A stretch of 6,962 nt of DNA from NCBI GenBank assembly GCA_003566935.1, contig PXBM01000273.1, forward strand, positions 1 to 6,962. The letters run 5' to 3'. Origin of the DNA: Syntrophomonadaceae bacterium. GTDB taxonomy: Bacteria > Bacillota > Dethiobacteria > DTU022. This document shows positions 5,584-6,962 of this stretch, one piece after another. The position numbers and the translations under genes are program-made. Within the stretch, counting starts at the first letter, position 1. The number at the start of each line of letters is the position of its first letter. The notes below the pieces were generated by a model. That model made no database searches, was not told the DNA's origin, and was given only the letters and a program-made list of their open reading frames with translations.

Positions 5584-6339
5584 TTAACGGTATTCGGGAT
5601 TGGGATGGTCAAATCGGCAGCCGGCCGCCCATATTGTGCGCTGGTTCCCGTGTGCCGGTATGCCATCTTTGTCTTTAAACATCCTTGCCAGGTGCAGCAA
5701 ATTCCAGGTCATAAAAGTGGTGTTGCGGTTAGTAAAGTCGCTTTCCGGTCCACCTGAATCAGGATCCAGGTATGATGGACCCGGTCCAATCGGACCAAGC
5801 CAGCCGGCGTCAGCCTGGGGCGGTATTACGTAACCTACATGCTGTAGTGAATAGAGAATACCCATACCACAGTGTTTTACTCCGTCTTCATTGCCGGTTA
5901 CCAGGCATCCGCCCACGCGACCGTAAAAAACATACTGTCCTTTATCGTTAACATCACCGGAATGCCCGTAAAGCCTCTCAATTATTTTCTGGCAAATGGA
6001 AGTTTTTTCACCGAGCCATATGGCTGTACCAAGTACCAGGATATCTGCCTCCAGCACTTTCTTGTAAATTTGCGGCCAGTCGTCTTTATCCCAGCCATGT
6101 TCGGTCATATCTGCATAAACTCCGTTAGCAATATCATAGTCAACAGCCCTGATAACCTCTACGGCCACCTTGTTCTTTTCCATGATTGCCTGGGAAACCC
6201 TGATTAAACCTTCGGTGTGAGACAGCTCGGGGCTTTTTTTCAGGGTGCAGTTAATAAAAAGAGCTTTTAAATCAGAAAAATCCCACCTGCTGGTCTTACA
6301 CAGCTCTTCCTGCTTCTGGTTGAGAACATTCTTAGTCAC
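5584..6339 (-). CDS. Flavodoxin-family / NADPH-dependent FMN reductase-like protein
   Basis: This 251-residue soluble protein has a flavodoxin-like fold and probably binds FMN; its redox partner is unknown. LKALFINCTLKKSPELSHTE (24-43) is the first beta strand and the phosphate-binding loop. ADILVLGTAIWLGEKTSICQ (98-117) and GGCLVTGNEDGVKHC (143-157) supply the other flavin-facing loops. The C-terminal part, GPGPSYLDPDSGG (185-197), DFTNRNTTFMTWNLLHLARM (201-220) and IPAHGNQRT (227-235), matches a conserved branch of this family as I remember it, so the protein looks intact. I chose the GTG at 6337-6339 because AAAGGGTGAT lies just upstream and this start avoids overlap. A frame open to an ATG at 6429 would run 68 nt into the preceding glycosyltransferase gene. 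The glycosyltransferase stop is 22 nt upstream, suggesting one transcript. Confidence 0.88.
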   Translation of the reverse strand: MTKNVLNQKQEELCKTSRWDFSDLKALFINCTLKKSPELSHTEGLIRVSQAIMEKNKVAVEVIRAVDYDIANGVYADMTEHGWDKDDWPQIYKKVLEADILVLGTAIWLGEKTSICQKIIERLYGHSGDVNDKGQYVFYGRVGGCLVTGNEDGVKHCGMGILYSLQHVGYVIPPQADAGWLGPIGPGPSYLDPDSGGPESDFTNRNTTFMTWNLLHLARMFKDKDGIPAHGNQRTIWAAGCRFDHPNPEYR

Positions 6340-6343
6340 AATG

Positions 6344-6352
6344 ATCACCCTT
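6344..6352 (-). promoter_or_regulatory. Ribosome binding site of the flavodoxin-family gene
   Basis: AAGGGTGAT on the minus strand matches the anti-Shine-Dalgarno region and ends 4 nt before the GTG (its AAGG core is 9 nt away). It favours the GTG at 6339 over the longer frame that overlaps the upstream gene. Confidence 0.65.
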
Positions 6353-6361
6353 TCTTTTAGT

Positions 6362-6962
6362 TTACCAATGATAATATTTTTCTTTAATTTTTCCCGGATC
6401 AACCCCAAACCTGTAGGCAAACAGCGCATAAAATATCAGGTACAGGTTTCGCATAGGGCCTTCCCGGTCAAACTTGCGGCTGCTGCTGATTATCGGTCCC
6501 TTAAGCAGCACGCATTTGCCAGATCTTTTCAGACGGCGGCTGAACTCAACATCAGCCATGATGGGCATTGAAGCAAAGCCTCCCAGCTCGCGGAAAAGAT
6601 CTGCGCGAACAAAAATACCACGATCGCCAAAATAGGTGCCGGTAAGACGGCAGTAGAGATTGCCGCCCATGCTCAAAAGCCGGTAATGAAGTCTTGTTCC
6701 ATCGAGTTGCATGGTAAATGCACCGCCTGCAATTCGGGAAATAGTTAATTTAATTCGTTTCAGGCAGCCCGGAGTAAGACGGCAATCTGCATGCAGAAAC
6801 AGAAGAACCTCACCACTGGACTGGGCCGCACCTGCATTTAGCTGGGCCGGTAAATCAGCTTTATCCATAACAATTACTTTATCTGTGTAGTTTTTGGCAA
6901 CCTTTACCGTATTGTCTTCACTGGCCCCGTCAACTACGATTACTTCCACATTTTCCTGCTGG
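6362..6962 (-). CDS. Family 2 glycosyltransferase, TIGR04283-like (5' end outside window)
   Basis: The last 199 codons of a GT-A fold glycosyltransferase are visible; the frame stays open to the window edge, so the true start lies outside. Numbering from the first full codon, VIVVDGASEDNT (7-18) is the nucleotide-sugar binding strand and loop, LLFLHADC (53-60) carries the DxD-like metal site, and GGAFTMQLDG (79-88) follows. GTYFGDRGIFVR (108-119) and the acceptor-side helix DVEFSRRLKR (137-146) come next. The C-terminal hydrophobic segment NLYLIFYALFAYRFGVD may be a membrane-touching helix. The pattern resembles TIGR04283, transferases associated with radical SAM/selenodomain proteins; whether such partners occur here cannot be seen. 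Where I expect MED, the sequence has MAD (Ala136). Donor and acceptor are unknown. Confidence 0.88.
   Translation of the reverse strand, partial: QQENVEVIVVDGASEDNTVKVAKNYTDKVIVMDKADLPAQLNAGAAQSSGEVLLFLHADCRLTPGCLKRIKLTISRIAGGAFTMQLDGTRLHYRLLSMGGNLYCRLTGTYFGDRGIFVRADLFRELGGFASMPIMADVEFSRRLKRSGKCVLLKGPIISSSRKFDREGPMRNLYLIFYALFAYRFGVDPGKIKEKYYHW

Noticed and set aside
5872..6207. 111-codon plus-strand frame opposite the flavodoxin-family gene
   Set aside because: It is antisense to a gene with clear family motifs and has no ribosome binding site or recognisable product.
6340..6429. Longer N-terminus for the flavodoxin-family protein (ATG at 6429)
   Set aside because: It would overlap the end of the glycosyltransferase gene by 68 nt and adds a Lys-rich stretch unlike the family; the GTG at 6339 has a ribosome binding site at the right place.

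Overview
The window looks like ordinary chromosome from a Gram-positive, probably clostridial (Bacillota) bacterium. Three things point there: a long SRP RNA with an Alu domain (the Bacillus/Clostridia type, about 269 nt), the tightly packed order SRP RNA - dnaX - ybaB - recR that is typical of Bacillota, and strong GGAGG-type ribosome binding sites with frequent TTG and GTG starts. DUF3786, which I recall mainly from anaerobic Clostridia and deltaproteobacteria, fits an anaerobe. I cannot name a species.

Layout. (1) Positions 1-602, minus strand: the N-terminal 200 residues of IMP dehydrogenase (guaB), running off the left edge, with a near-consensus promoter at 644-672. (2) Positions 895-2283, plus strand: a two-gene unit of an alpha/beta hydrolase and a DUF3786 protein, divergent from guaB and convergent with recR. 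(3) Positions 2294-5512, minus strand: a stable-RNA and DNA-maintenance unit, in transcript order tRNA-Ser(GGA), SRP RNA, dnaX, ybaB/ebfC, recR, behind a TTGAAA-17-TATAAT promoter at 5545-5573. (4) Positions 5584-6962, minus strand: a flavodoxin-family protein preceded by a family 2 glycosyltransferase cut by the right edge.

How the parts relate. DnaX is the clamp-loader subunit of the replicative polymerase. YbaB is a small nucleoid-associated DNA-binding protein. RecR acts with RecF/RecO in loading RecA at gaps. The two RNAs in front serve translation and membrane targeting. Glycosyltransferase and flavoprotein are 22 nt apart on one strand and may be co-transcribed. The hydrolase and DUF3786 genes are 15 nt apart and certainly look co-transcribed, but their joint role is unknown.

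I do not see an undescribed defence system, mobile element, CRISPR array or other exotic system here; most of the window is housekeeping. The most interesting non-coding signal is a perfect 13-bp inverted repeat that brackets the SRP RNA. Its upstream arm includes the encoded CCA end of the tRNA-Ser, so the tRNA 3' end and the downstream flank of the SRP RNA could pair in the primary transcript. This looks like a processing stem. Smaller curiosities are a 17-codon ORF between SRP RNA and dnaX, palindromes inside both promoters, and an altered motif in the glycosyltransferase.
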